Shown here: in pieces, positions 1 through 9,290 of the stretch
Numbering within the stretch: the first letter of the stretch is position 1
How the letters are laid out: each line of letters opens with the position of its first letter
From: an uncultured Lachnospiraceae bacterium
GTDB taxonomy: Bacteria > Bacillota > Clostridia > Lachnospirales > Lachnospiraceae
Assembly (NCBI GenBank): GCA_902779395.1
Contig: CACZBK010000013.1
Location: 1-64,000 of the forward strand
DNA length: 64,000 bases
Reading direction: 5' to 3'
The notes under the pieces: generated by a model
Seen by the model: the letters and a program-made list of their open reading frames with translations, nothing else
Told to the model about the DNA's origin: nothing
The model's database searches: none
Made by a program: the position numbers and the translations under genes

Positions 1-2149
1 TAAGCCTGATCTTTGCTGCCTCTCCTGTTGTGACAAGCTGATCTCTGCTTATCTCCCTGCCGTCTGTATAGCTTACAGCCTCAACCTTTCCCGCTTCGTA
101 TTCTGTATCGAAGCTGACGGAATCCGGCATCGGCTTCTCCGAACAGACTTTTTTTCTTCCTATGGATCTTCCGTTTACAAATACTTCCACTTCCTCTGCA
201 TTGGAATAGACGACCAGCTTAACAGGACGTTTTTCATATCCCTGATAATTCCAGTTTTTCAGCACTCCGGGGAACCCCCACATAGTCATCATTTCTATCT
301 TACCGAAGGTATCGGGATGCATTGAGTACAGATATGTTTTCTTACTCCCCCATACTACGCTTCTGTATGCACCCTGAGGAAGCATATTGCCGTTTATATC
401 AAAATCTCCGTCATTGGCGGTTCTCCACGGGAAAGGCGACCCCGGCTGCGGCATCAGAGACCAGGATCCTTTTTTTACCAAAGGATCGTTTTCATCAACA
501 TATACAGCTTTCCCGATCCCGGCTTCACCGATATAATCCCAGGCGGTCCAGGTAAAATCTCCGATAGCATATGGAAGTCTCTCGACCAGCGGCCAACGGA
601 ATCCTATCTGTACAGCGAAATTCTCAGAACCAAGCATGACCCTTTCCGGAAACATCTCATGATCACGCTCATAGAGGTCTTCCATATAGTTATATCCCAC
701 TACATCAAGACCGTTTGTAAACGGTTCCGTGATCTTCTCCCACGTTGTGTTGTGCAGCCCATCCGCCGAATTCTGCTCCTGACTCTGCCCTCTCATCAGA
801 GTATCATCAAGCCCGCTCCACAGCGAACAGATCCCGTTACTTACCGGTCTTGTGCCATCAAGCTCCCTGATCGTCTGCGCAAGCCGTGTTGCGATCGTAT
901 ATCCGTTATTAAGTCCTCCTCTTTCAGGTATCTCATTTCCTGTAGACCACATGATCACAGAAGGATGAATACGGTCTCTTCTTACAAATGCAGTAAGGTC
1001 CTTTTTCCAGTCTTCGGCAAAAAACTGACTGTAATCGCCACCGCGTTTTGCTATTCCCCAGGCATCAAAAGCTTCGTCAAAAACATACATCCCGAGTCTG
1101 TCACATGCTTCGATCAAAGCAGCCGACGGCGGGTTATGCGCAGTACGGACCGCATTAAAGCCCACCTCCTTAAGCCTGCTGATCTTTCTTGCTTCGGATT
1201 CATAGAGGGATACCGAACCAAGCAGTCCGTTATCATGATGAATGCATCCGCCCTTAAGTTTTACGGTTTTACCGTTGATCTGCAGTCCGCGTACCGAATC
1301 TGCCGTGACAGTTCGTATGCCGAATAAAACCCCCGCTTTATCAACAGTCGTATTATCATCCGCTATGAAATGAGTTCTGTATACTCCCAGATTTTCAGCT
1401 TCAACCTTGACCACATAGAGATTAGGTGCATCTGCGTCCCATAATTCCGGATTTTCAACATTCATCACCATTCTTGCCGTTTCCGTACTGCCGGCATTTA
1501 TCTGTATGACACGCTTCACATTTCCGGCGATCACATCGCTGCCTTCCTTCACAAGGCTTACCGATACCCTTGTCAATCTGTTTTCCCGTGTTGTATTCTC
1601 AACCTCCACTTCAAGTTCAAGAAATGCATATCCGTCTGAAACTTCCTTTGTCCGTGCAAATATACCATCATTTGCAATATGCACCTTCGGGCCATGACAG
1701 AGCACAACTCCCCGGTACAGTCCGGAACCGGTATACCAGCGTGAGTTTACATACATACTGGTATTTACAACGATCATGATCCTGTTTTCTTCCCCGAATG
1801 CAACATGATCCGTGATATCCACATAGAACGGCGCATACCCGTAATGCTGATATCCGACCTTACAGCCGTTGACCTCTACCGTAGCATTCATCATAGCCCC
1901 GTCAATTTTAAGGCCTATACTTTCATTTTCCCAATCCTTGGGGATCATTACATATTTAACATAATTGCTTATATCTCCCGTAAAATATCCGCTGTCCGAT
2001 CTTGCAGGCGCCTGAGGCGTTACGGGAGTACCTATCATACCGTCATGCGGAAGATCAACAAGCTCTCCGGGAGTCTCATCCAACATAGCCAGAGAATCCG
2101 CAAATCCTCTTCTGAAAATCCACTTTTCATCCAGGTTTACAAACTGCAT
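1..2149 (-). CDS. Glycoside hydrolase family 2 protein (beta-galactosidase-like), 3' end outside window
   Basis: The minus strand is open from an ATG at 2149 through position 1, giving 716 codons without a stop. The start follows AAGGAGG (2157-2163) with 7 nt spacing. Order of parts: N-terminal sugar-binding/jelly-roll region, immunoglobulin-like domain, then the TIM barrel. Visible GH2 signatures are the barrel entry with KGGCIHHDNGLLGS, the acid/base pair NE in STGNEIPERGG (about residue 405) and the nucleophile-type motif MLGSENFA (about residue 507). No signal peptide is seen, so it probably acts in the cytoplasm on imported oligosaccharides. Beta-galactosidase is the commonest activity of such proteins, but beta-glucuronidase and beta-mannosidase share the fold, so the substrate is inferred only. 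Confidence 0.9.
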   Translation of the reverse strand, partial: MQFVNLDEKWIFRRGFADSLAMLDETPGELVDLPHDGMIGTPVTPQAPARSDSGYFTGDISNYVKYVMIPKDWENESIGLKIDGAMMNATVEVNGCKVGYQHYGYAPFYVDITDHVAFGEENRIMIVVNTSMYVNSRWYTGSGLYRGVVLCHGPKVHIANDGIFARTKEVSDGYAFLELEVEVENTTRENRLTRVSVSLVKEGSDVIAGNVKRVIQINAGSTETARMVMNVENPELWDADAPNLYVVKVEAENLGVYRTHFIADDNTTVDKAGVLFGIRTVTADSVRGLQINGKTVKLKGGCIHHDNGLLGSVSLYESEARKISRLKEVGFNAVRTAHNPPSAALIEACDRLGMYVFDEAFDAWGIAKRGGDYSQFFAEDWKKDLTAFVRRDRIHPSVIMWSTGNEIPERGGLNNGYTIATRLAQTIRELDGTRPVSNGICSLWSGLDDTLMRGQSQEQNSADGLHNTTWEKITEPFTNGLDVVGYNYMEDLYERDHEMFPERVMLGSENFAVQIGFRWPLVERLPYAIGDFTWTAWDYIGEAGIGKAVYVDENDPLVKKGSWSLMPQPGSPFPWRTANDGDFDINGNMLPQGAYRSVVWGSKKTYLYSMHPDTFGKIEMMTMWGFPGVLKNWNYQGYEKRPVKLVVYSNAEEVEVFVNGRSIGRKKVCSEKPMPDSVSFDTEYEAGKVEAVSYTDGREISRDQLVTTGEAAKIRL

Positions 2150-2270
2150 TTCACATCCTCCTTAACACCGATATATCGTTCTTAAATGCCTCCGTCCGCA
2201 AAGTTTCCGTCACTTTATCGCTACCGGCATAACATCTGCATTCCGTCGGGCATTTTACAGCCCTGATTTA

Positions 2271-2299
2271 TTTATAATATCCTCAGGGGGCTGCGTCAA
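2271..2299 (-). promoter_or_regulatory. Sigma-A-type promoter of the GH2 gene
   Basis: On the minus strand TTGACG (2294-2299) and TATAAA (2271-2276) are separated by exactly 17 bp, about 120 nt upstream of the GH2 start codon. No operator was recognised in the leader 2150-2270. Confidence 0.6.
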
Positions 2300-2469
2300 T
2301 TATTTTTTTGCTGCTTCAAAAGTCAGTTTGAAACTGTCCGTATCGTTTCTTATATCCACTGGATGTCTTGCGCCATCCCAAAGGGCATACTATATGAATA
2401 TTATCGGATATTATGATCCGTTTGATTTTACCAATGTAGTGAATGGTCGTTTTTTTGCAGTGAACGGTA
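2300..2469. other. Gene-free stretch between GH2 promoter and the KilA-N terminator
   Basis: No convincing gene is seen on either strand. The block lies between the GH2 promoter and the terminator of the next gene. A short minus-strand open stretch is visible but has neither ribosome binding site nor recognisable similarity. Confidence 0.4.
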
Positions 2470-2518
2470 AAAAAACAAAAAGCCCGCAGATATCAGTTCT
2501 TCACCGACACCCGCGGGC
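2470..2518 (-). terminator. Rho-independent terminator after the KilA-N gene
   Basis: On the minus strand GCCCGC (2513-2518) pairs with GCGGGC (2482-2487) and is followed by a run of T with one interruption (2470-2481). It lies about 30 nt after the stop of the KilA-N gene. Confidence 0.7.
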
Positions 2519-2547
2519 ATATATATTCATAGCACAGCCGTTCTACT

Positions 2548-3222
2548 TCAATTTTCTTCTATCCTTGGCAAACTATCCATACTGAGCCTGCTTAATGTAT
2601 CTAGCTGCTGTATTGCCAATTCGCGCAGCAATCGCAATCTTTCACCTTGTGTCTTTCCCTGCCCTATAAGCACGGCATTATAGCTTTCAAGATTAGCGAG
2701 CACCAACAATTGTTGAATTGTTGCGTAATCGCGAATATTACCTTTCTTTCCTTTATTACTATCTTGCCACTTTTTTGCCGTCATTCCAAATAAAGCAACA
2801 TTGAGAAGATCTGCTTCATTTGCATATTTATATGCCATCTGTTCCGGTGTAAGCTCTGGCGGAATAAGATTTTGTTTTATTGCATCCGTATGTATGCGAT
2901 AATTCAGTTTTGATATTTCGCGATTTAAGTTCCATCCCAATGAAAGCCGGCTGTTCTCATCAGCCTTAAGCCTTCTGTAATCTTTCATAATATATAGTTG
3001 AAATTCGGGGGAAATCCACGTAGCGAATGACATCGCTATATCACTGTGGGCATATGTTCCACCGCCATATCTCCCTGCCTTTGTCGTCATTCCTATTGCA
3101 TTCATCTGTTCGATCCATTTTGACGGTGTCATCACAAACCGGTTTAATCCAGCCTCACTTTTAACCGCCTCGAATTGCACACGGTTAAACTCGGGGTTAT
3201 GCAAACTCTCCCATACTCCCAA
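2548..3222 (-). pseudogene. KilA-N domain protein, N-terminally truncated
   Basis: The 224-residue open frame matches the phage/mobile-element KilA-N family from the LGVWESLHNPEF motif onward: SKWIEQMNAIGM, GGGTYAHSDIAMSFATWISPEF, then the conserved C-terminal part with NYRIHTDAIKQNLIPPEL and LFGMTAKKWQ. Homologues as I know them carry roughly 40-50 more residues before this motif, including the initiating Met. Here the frame can only be extended about 10 codons (ending KGKNIIF) before a TGA, inside the 3' end of parB, and the only start is a TTG at 3222. It therefore appears to have lost its N-terminus at a junction with parB. A short functional protein started from TTG cannot be excluded. 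KilA-N is usually described as a DNA-binding domain. Confidence 0.75.
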
Positions 3223-3227
3223 AAATA

Positions 3228-4095
3228 TTATGTTTTTTCCCTTCTTGATTGATCATTTCTCCACCCTTCAAGCAGTCCATAGATTGTCTCCTCCATCCTT
3301 TTGGGCGTATACGACTTCGGGAAGTACTTTGACACCTTATTCATCGGAAAAACCAGATCCCAGCATTCCGGCTTCTTTTTCTCTGACATGATCTGCAGGA
3401 TCATTTCGTCTGTCAGCTTCCCTTCACGTGAGATATGCTTCATCCTCTGCGCCTGTGAAAGGGAAGGTGTAGCCATTTCACTTTCAATAGTCACTAACAG
3501 GATTTCCTGTTCTTCTTTCGTCAGATATGAGATCTCTGCAGCCGGTGTAAGCGCAATCTTTCGATCATCTACCATGCGAAGGAGTTCCGGGATCAGTTCA
3601 TTCAACCTTAAATACCTCTGAATCTGCGTGGAACTGTCCGGGCTGTTCTCTGCGATGAGAGCCCTGGAGGACTTCCGCTCCAACTTCTGTCCAAGTTGGT
3701 CAGAAGTTAAATCATTTCGGGCTCCCTGTCGTTTGATTGCCTCCAGCTTCATCTTGTATGCCCTGGCTCTTTCACTTGGCAGGATTTCTTCACGTTGAAA
3801 GTTACTATCAACCATCATCACGGTTGCGGTGTCATGATCCACCACCCGAATGATAACAGGAAGCGTTGATAAGCCGAGTATCTCCGATGCCCTTTTCCGC
3901 CGATGACCGGATATAAGCTCATACTTACCGTCAGGTAAAGGCCTGGCTATTGCGGGAACCAGCACGCCCACAGAGCGGATGCTTTCCGTTATCATCTTCA
4001 TTTGTTCATCATCACGTATCTGAAACGGATGATCTCTGAATGGGATAAGCTTTTCAATTTGGAATAAATGTGATCGTTTCTGATTGTTTAGACAT
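3228..4095 (-). pseudogene. ParB/Spo0J-like partition protein gene with an N-terminal frameshift
   Basis: The main frame (257 residues from an internal ATG at 4001) carries the ParB nuclease-like core: GVLVPAIARP, SGHRRKRASEILG, VMMVDSNFQREEILPSERARAYKMKLEA, and a helix-turn-helix with QIQRYLRLNELIPELL. Translation should start at ATG 4095, which sits just below a strong AAAGGAGGA (4101-4109), but that frame ends after 13 codons (MSKQSETITFIPN). The ParB frame is +1 to it and is open further upstream, reading IEKLIPFRDHPFQIRDDEQ, the expected family N-terminus, with no ATG or GTG. A single-base frameshift near 4056-4062 explains this. The sequence resembles ParB proteins of Firmicutes conjugative elements rather than the chromosomal Spo0J. 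The downstream KilA-N remnant overlaps its stop codon. Confidence 0.75.
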
Positions 4096-4205
4096 CTGAA
4101 TCCTCCTTTGCACGGTGTGCATTTGGATCGATCCAGACAGTGAACTGCATGGGTTTAACGCGGAAGGCAAAGAAGCGCCCTCAGACGTTTTTTCAATGCA
4201 GGGAG

Positions 4206-4257
4206 TTTAGCCCATTTTTTAACCCATAAGGGGAATTTAACCCCTATTTAACCCCTA
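4206..4257. repeat. Cluster of TTTAACCC (GGGTTAAA) motifs upstream of parB
   Basis: TTTAACCCCTA occurs twice in perfect tandem (4236-4246, 4247-4257), preceded by TTTTAACCCA near 4217 and TTTAGCCCA at 4206. The rest of the 4096-4301 interval contains no gene. Such iterated motifs beside parB resemble a plasmid or conjugative-element centromere or iteron set; this is inference. Confidence 0.55.
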
Positions 4258-4301
4258 TAAACCGAGACAAAACAGGTCAAAACCAAACAGATTTTTTCAA
4301 A

Positions 4302-4338
4302 AGAAAAACCCCGGAAACCAGTGTGTTTTCGGGGTTTG
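4302..4338 (-). terminator. Terminator of the rplM-rpsI operon
   Basis: On the minus strand AACCCCG (4330-4336) pairs with CGGGGTT (4307-4313 region), with an adjoining AAA/TTT extension, and is followed by TTTTTC. It starts 13 nt after the rpsI stop. Confidence 0.75.
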
Positions 4339-4348
4339 TAAGCAATTA

Positions 4349-4750
4349 TTATCTCTTGCTGAACTGAGGCGCACGTCTCGCTGCCTTGAGTCCGTATTTC
4401 TTACGCTCTTTCATACGAGGATCGCGGGTCAAGTAACCTGCTGCCTTGAGTGTAGGACGGTTCTCTGCATCTGCCTGAACCAGTGCTCTTGCGATACCGT
4501 GACGAACAGCACCTGCCTGTCCGGTAAATCCGCCACCCTTTACGGTGATGTATGCATCATACTTAGCTTCTGCATCAAGAGCTACAAGAGGCTGCTTAAC
4601 TATAACCTTAAGGGTCTCCATCCCGAAGTAATCATCAAGCTCACGCTTGTTGATGGTGATCTTACCCTTTCCGGGAGTTAAGAACACTCTGGCGATGGAT
4701 TTCTTCCTTCTGCCTGTTCCGTAATATTTTACACTATCTTTCTTAGCCAT
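4349..4750 (-). CDS. rpsI: 30S ribosomal protein S9
   Basis: A complete 133-residue S9. It shows [16 protein letters not shown] at the N-terminus, the central [21 protein letters not shown] and the C-terminal tail [25 protein letters not shown]-type ending, whose basic last residues reach the decoding centre. Length equals the usual bacterial length. It lies 17 nt downstream of rplM, is cotranscribed with it, and is followed by a clear terminator. It assembles into the small ribosomal subunit head. Confidence 0.98.
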   Translation of the reverse strand: MAKKDSVKYYGTGRRKKSIARVFLTPGKGKITINKRELDDYFGMETLKVIVKQPLVALDAEAKYDAYITVKGGGFTGQAGAVRHGIARALVQADAENRPTLKAAGYLTRDPRMKERKKYGLKAARRAPQFSKR

Positions 4751-4767
4751 TTCCTATTTCCTCCCGA

Positions 4768-5196
4768 TCAAAAAGTCAATGCTTCAGGCTTCTGTGCTGC
4801 ATGCTTGTGCTCAGGTCCTGCATACACAAAAAGCTTCTTGAACATTTCCCTGCCTAAAGGTCCCTTGGGAAGCATGCCCTTAACAGCCAGCTCGATAACC
4901 TCTTCGGGCTTGCCTGCAAGCTTCTCACGAAGAGTAGCTTCCTTCATGCCGCCTACATATTCGGAATGCTTGTAATATACTTTCTGGTCCAGCTTCTTGC
5001 CGGTTACCTTGATCTTCTCAGCATTCACAACGATCACATAATCCCCGGTATCAACATTGGGGGTGAACTGAGGCTTATTCTTGCCTCTGAGGACCTTGGC
5101 GATCTCGCTTGCCAGACGTCCTAAAGTATATCCGCTCGCATCAACGATGTACCACTTGCGATCGATCGTCGAAGGAGAAGCCATATAAGTTTTCAT
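4768..5196 (-). CDS. rplM: 50S ribosomal protein L13
   Basis: A complete 142-residue L13 with [62 protein letters not shown] and [19 protein letters not shown]. The start codon follows CAGGAGGTAAG. It is the first gene of the rplM-rpsI operon, behind a perfect consensus promoter and a leader of about 160 nt. In many Firmicutes this operon is autoregulated through an L13-binding leader, which may apply here. Confidence 0.98.
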   Translation of the reverse strand: MKTYMASPSTIDRKWYIVDASGYTLGRLASEIAKVLRGKNKPQFTPNVDTGDYVIVVNAEKIKVTGKKLDQKVYYKHSEYVGGMKEATLREKLAGKPEEVIELAVKGMLPKGPLGREMFKKLFVYAGPEHKHAAQKPEALTF

Positions 5197-5214
5197 CTGT
5201 ACTTACCTCCTGAA

Positions 5215-5360
5215 AAAATAACAAGTTATCTTAACTCCCGCTTTAAAAATGTTATGCACATATGTGATGTCCGGGCACATACGGCCTTCTTAAAGCCACA
5301 GGCTTGCATTGCCTGATAGGATACGCGCGGCACGGTTGCTGATCCATAAGCCGCCACGGA
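5215..5360 (-). promoter_or_regulatory. Untranslated leader of rplM-rpsI, possible L13-type autoregulatory leader
   Basis: About 150 transcribed nucleotides lie between the promoter and the rplM ribosome binding site. They contain GC-rich complementary stretches and the self-complementary CACATATGTG (5258-5267). The position fits the known L13 leader of Firmicutes. I could not confirm the consensus from the sequence alone. Confidence 0.35.
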
Positions 5361-5365
5361 ATGTT

Positions 5366-5394
5366 ATTATAGTACACCCTCCCGTGTGTGTCAA
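5366..5394 (-). promoter_or_regulatory. Perfect consensus sigma-A promoter of rplM-rpsI
   Basis: On the minus strand TTGACA (5389-5394) and TATAAT (5366-5371) both match the consensus fully with a 17 bp spacer. This fits a highly expressed ribosomal protein operon. The divergent ABC operon starts about 65 bp away. Confidence 0.9.
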
Positions 5395-5459
5395 TTATTT
5401 TTTTCCTCTTTTCATACGTCATATAAAATGTTAAAATCTCCTGCGGGAGGATATAAAAA

Positions 5460-6173
5460 ATGGAACAGCAGATCATAAACAGTATTGAAGTCACGGGAGT
5501 CGACTATTCATATAGAAGAAACCACGTGCTTAAGGATCTTAATTTCTCACTTCCTTTGGGCGAGAGCATAGCCATACTCGGTGCCAACGGCTGCGGCAAG
5601 TCCACGCTCCTGTCCATACTCTCCGGAGTAAGGTACTGTAAAGGCGCTTCCATAATGTATGGCAGTCACGACCTCACCAAAGATAAAAAGCTGCGTTCGA
5701 AACTCATAGCTTTTGTTCCCCAGACCGATCCTCTGCTTCCGGAACTGTCCGTACGTGACAATCTGCTTTTATGGTTCAAAGGCCCGGCAAAAGATCTTGA
5801 TGCCTCCCTTGAACTTCCTTCCGTAAAAATGCTCAATATATCAGACTTTATCAAAAAACCCGTAAAGGCTTTATCGGGCGGTATGCGTAAACGTGTCAGC
5901 CTTGCTACTGCCCTTATAAACGATCCGCAGATACTCATTATGGACGAACCGGCTGCCGCGCTCGATCTTTGTTATAAGGCCGAGATCCGCGAATACCTGG
6001 CCGCCTTTCACGAAAGCGGGCGTACTCTCCTTCTCACGACACATGATGAAGAAGATCTTTCTATTATAACATTACTTTGCCTGATACGCGACGGCAAACT
6101 TCACAAAAGCAGCCGTGTCCTTCGCGGCGACGAGCTTATAAGCGTGATAAAAGGAGAATCAGATGTTCCTTAA
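5460..6173 (+). CDS. ABC transporter ATP-binding protein
   Basis: A 237-residue ATPase with all nucleotide-binding motifs: Walker A GANGCGKST (about residues 41-49), Q-loop FVPQTD, signature LSGGMRKRVSLA, Walker B ILIMDEPAAALD and switch His in TTHDEED. Its length and single domain fit ABC-2 exporters. The start follows GGGAGG (5445-5450). It overlaps the first permease gene by 11 nt, so the three genes form one translationally coupled operon. The transported substrate cannot be told; ABC-2 systems of this layout export lipids, polysaccharides or drugs/peptides. Confidence 0.93.
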   Translation: MEQQIINSIEVTGVDYSYRRNHVLKDLNFSLPLGESIAILGANGCGKSTLLSILSGVRYCKGASIMYGSHDLTKDKKLRSKLIAFVPQTDPLLPELSVRDNLLLWFKGPAKDLDASLELPSVKMLNISDFIKKPVKALSGGMRKRVSLATALINDPQILIMDEPAAALDLCYKAEIREYLAAFHESGRTLLLTTHDEEDLSIITLLCLIRDGKLHKSSRVLRGDELISVIKGESDVP

Positions 6174-7350
6174 ACTCTTAAAGCTTGAAAGCTTAAAAGC
6201 CCTGCGCTGCCTCCCTGTATTCTTCGCAGCGCTCGTCATATTCGGACTGCTCATCGGAACGATATACGGTTCCCTTTCCCGAAGTTTATACGAAGGCGAA
6301 GCCATAGCACGTGCCACAGTCGGTGTTGTCACGGACGAATCCGACAGCCGCTATATCGACATGCTCATAGATTACCTCTCCGGCATGGAATCAGCAGCCT
6401 TTGCCCTGGATTTCGAGGTAATGGATAAAGACGAAGCCATGAACGCCTTAAACAGCGGCAGGCTGGTAGCAGTATTACTGCTGCCGGAAGATACCATAAA
6501 CGGTATACTTAACGGAGAAAACTATCCTGTAGAAGTGGTATTCTCAAAAGAACAGAACCTTTCAAACGTTTTCCTTTATGAACTTACCCATGCCGGAATG
6601 AAACTGCTCTCCTCTGCCCAGGCCTCAACCTATGCAGCCGCTGAACTGTATGTCAGGGCAGATAAATATGACGAACTCTGGGATGCATATAATGATATCG
6701 ATATGCTGAACTTCTCATACGTTCTTTCGCGCGAAAGGATCTTCTTTACCGAAGACACGCTGCCGGCCATATACACCTATGCCGCTACAGCCATGATACT
6801 GCTTATCTCTTTTTCACATATATGCTTTGCTCCGGCTTTAAAACGCGAAGATAACGGTTTTTATGCACTGCTTTTTTCAGACAGGACTACACCTCTTTTA
6901 TATCTGACTGTAAAGTATATAGTTAACACCCTGCTCTACTTTATTCTGCTTCTTTTCGGAATGCTCATATTTTCAAAAGCAGGAAGCGGATTTGACATTT
7001 ATTTCGATGCCAAAAACATACTGATGCTTTTACTCTGCTCCTGTCTGATCACTTCGCTGGGGCTGTTTCTGGAACAGCTTTTTTCCGAAGCAGGAGCCAT
7101 TATGGCTCAGATAATCTTAAGCATTGCAATGCTTTTCTTAAGCGGCGCCATACTTCCGTCAGCATTCCTGCCGGCCCTGCTGCAGAAGGCAGGAAACATA
7201 ATGCCTTTTGCTCCTTTGCATCAAAACCTTGCTTTTTTCTTAAACGGAAACAGCGCCGATCCAAAGCTCCTGCCCATGTTCTTATGGAGCGCAGGACTGT
7301 TTGCTGCGGCCTGGCTGGTATTTAAGTTCAGAAAGGAGGTTCTCTCATGA
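6163..7350 (+). CDS. ABC-2 type permease, first subunit
   Basis: A 395-residue membrane protein of the ABC-2 permease type: one N-terminal membrane helix (about residues 18-38), a large extracytoplasmic region of some 170 residues, then about five closely spaced C-terminal helices beginning near AATAMILLISFSHICFAPAL. It overlaps the ATPase gene upstream and shares an ATGA overlap with the second permease downstream. It probably dimerises with that subunit. Its substrate is unknown. Confidence 0.85.
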   Translation: MFLKLLKLESLKALRCLPVFFAALVIFGLLIGTIYGSLSRSLYEGEAIARATVGVVTDESDSRYIDMLIDYLSGMESAAFALDFEVMDKDEAMNALNSGRLVAVLLLPEDTINGILNGENYPVEVVFSKEQNLSNVFLYELTHAGMKLLSSAQASTYAAAELYVRADKYDELWDAYNDIDMLNFSYVLSRERIFFTEDTLPAIYTYAATAMILLISFSHICFAPALKREDNGFYALLFSDRTTPLLYLTVKYIVNTLLYFILLLFGMLIFSKAGSGFDIYFDAKNILMLLLCSCLITSLGLFLEQLFSEAGAIMAQIILSIAMLFLSGAILPSAFLPALLQKAGNIMPFAPLHQNLAFFLNGNSADPKLLPMFLWSAGLFAAAWLVFKFRKEVLS

Positions 7351-8423
7351 ATCCCATACGCCTCCTGTTCTTCAGGTTAAGAAGCCTTATACTTACCCCT
7401 GCATTTCTGGTACTGCTGGTAGCACTGCCTGTTTTAGCCCTGCTCATACCGGCAGTCGTCAGCTATGATACCGGCGTGGATGATACAGTGGCCGCAGGCT
7501 ACATAATAACGGATACAGATGATGAACCGCTTGAACCGGATGAATATAAAGAAGATATACAGGCACTTACGGCAATACTTGACCATGGCGATCCCGACTC
7601 CCTGTTTTCATTCAAAGGCTTTGACGATATGAATGAAGTACGCGCAGGTGTAGCCAGCGGTGATCTTGAATGCGCATATGTCATACCCGAAGACCTCTTT
7701 GAACGCATGCGGGCGGGAGATAAGAAAAACCTGATCCCCGTACTCACCTCGCCTAAGAGCAGCATGAACGCTCTTGTTAATGAAACCGTATATGCAGCAA
7801 TTTTCGACTGCCTTTCCGGTCCAATCTTTCTGGATTATCTGAAAGACCGCAGTGCCCTGGCAGACATGATCCCGGATCTTATCAGTGAAGAAGAGATACT
7901 TGAAGAACAGGCTTCACACCAGCAGGATGGTTCGACCTTTTCCTTCCAGTATGAAAACACTCCCCGTGCCCATGCCGTATCCAGAAATGCAGTACTCCTC
8001 TCACCGTTAAAGGGACTGCTGGCAGTACTCATACTCCTGTCAGGTTTTACCGGAGCCCTTACCTATTACAATGCGGCAGAACATCCTATATATGCGAAAT
8101 TCTCTGTTCGCGTTGTGATGATACTTGCTCCTATGATACTTTGCTCACTTCTGGCATATCTATGCATAATATTTATACCCGGACTCAGCTCCGGTAATCT
8201 CCTTTCCGAACTTTGCAGACTGCTGATATACCAGCTGATCTGCCTCATCTTCCTTATGCTTATAACCACTATAATAAAAGGCAGGTCAGTGATATACGCT
8301 TTCATGCCGGTATATCTCTTATCCTGCCTTATCTTCTCCCCCGTATTCATCGATCTCGGTCAGTTCATGCCCCTGATGAGATCACTGAAATGGGTTTTCG
8401 TAAGTTCGTTTTATCTGATGTAA
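7347..8423 (+). CDS. ABC-2 type permease, second subunit
   Basis: A 358-residue paralogue-like partner of the preceding gene with the same plan: an N-terminal helix (about residues 16-36), a soluble extracytoplasmic domain of acidic character, and a C-terminal group of about five helices from LLAVLILLSGFTGAL onward. Its ATG overlaps the TGA of the first permease. The gene ends 11 bp from the convergent FliD-like gene and no terminator was recognised between them. Confidence 0.83.
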   Translation: MNPIRLLFFRLRSLILTPAFLVLLVALPVLALLIPAVVSYDTGVDDTVAAGYIITDTDDEPLEPDEYKEDIQALTAILDHGDPDSLFSFKGFDDMNEVRAGVASGDLECAYVIPEDLFERMRAGDKKNLIPVLTSPKSSMNALVNETVYAAIFDCLSGPIFLDYLKDRSALADMIPDLISEEEILEEQASHQQDGSTFSFQYENTPRAHAVSRNAVLLSPLKGLLAVLILLSGFTGALTYYNAAEHPIYAKFSVRVVMILAPMILCSLLAYLCIIFIPGLSSGNLLSELCRLLIYQLICLIFLMLITTIIKGRSVIYAFMPVYLLSCLIFSPVFIDLGQFMPLMRSLKWVFVSSFYLM

Positions 8424-8434
8424 GATCTTTAGTG

Positions 8435-9235
8435 TTATTCTTCACGTATTATGATCTTATTATTTTTATCCGTCTTATTCTCTTCCTCTTCGCTGTTACC
8501 GCTGATCCTGGCAATGCTGTCTCTCATAAATCTGCCCGCTTCAGTTGAATAACTGCCGCTTGCCGTATACATTGCTCCCGCATTTTGAGTAGCCCGGCTT
8601 ATAGAAGAGGCTTTAGTCCCCACCTGGAATGCAAACGAATCAAAACCGCTGAACAGATCCTTTACAGTAGTCGCATTGGCGTTTTTAAATTTTGTTTCAT
8701 CAAAAGAAAGCTTGTCATCGTCGCCTACTCTGATCCCAACCTCCGAAAGCAGATTGGCATTCTTTTTGGTCATGCCTGCCATCCAGCCGCCTGTACGAAG
8801 AACACTTTTTGTCTCCGATCCGCCCGCACTTTCTATCGCGGAATTATAAGCTTTTACAAAATCTTTTACCGCTCCCGAAAGCTTATCCGCATCGGCAAAC
8901 TCTTCTTTTGAAACTCCCTTATCATCAATAACAGTCTTTGTCTTAAACAGGTTGCTGCCGCTTAAAGCATCGGCTTTCTTCACAAGCTCATCCGCGTCTT
9001 TTTTGATATTAGTGAGCTTTCCGGCGCTGTCCCCTGCCGATATCTTTCTTGCCGCCTTATCCTGCGCATAGTAATTCTTCAGCAGCTTGCCGTAGCTGCC
9101 GTTGCGCACTGAGGCCATATCACCCAGATCCAGATTGAAAACACTGCTGTAATCCGTCGAAGATGACTGTTTATCTGATGTTCCGAACAATACCGACCAG
9201 TTCGGTCCCGAACTTAATCCGCTTATACCTGCCAT
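8435..9235 (-). CDS. FliD C-terminal-like (flagellar cap-related) protein
   Basis: A 266-residue soluble protein without signal peptide. Residues about 160-220 show the pattern of the FliD C-terminal region: LLSEVGIRVGDDDKLSFDE, a short helix FKNANATTVKDLFSG, then a stretch with FAFQVGTKAS. The N-terminal third (SSVFNLDLGDMASVRNGSYGKLLKNYYAQ) is found in proteins of unknown function in Lachnospiraceae as far as I recall. Full FliD is usually longer (over 400 residues) and has a coiled-coil N-terminus, so this is a shortened relative. A sigma-D-like promoter element upstream supports a flagellar connection. No other flagellar gene lies in the window. Confidence 0.55.
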   Translation of the reverse strand: MAGISGLSSGPNWSVLFGTSDKQSSSTDYSSVFNLDLGDMASVRNGSYGKLLKNYYAQDKAARKISAGDSAGKLTNIKKDADELVKKADALSGSNLFKTKTVIDDKGVSKEEFADADKLSGAVKDFVKAYNSAIESAGGSETKSVLRTGGWMAGMTKKNANLLSEVGIRVGDDDKLSFDETKFKNANATTVKDLFSGFDSFAFQVGTKASSISRATQNAGAMYTASGSYSTEAGRFMRDSIARISGNSEEEENKTDKNNKIIIREE

Positions 9236-9290
9236 AGCTTATTCCTCCCAGAATAAGATCTGTAGGCACGACCTTTCTTTAGATCCTGCC

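Noticed and set aside
5252-5494. Minus-strand 80-residue frame over the rplM leader
   Set aside because: It crosses the perfect rplM promoter and lacks a ribosome binding site; the interval is better explained as untranslated leader.
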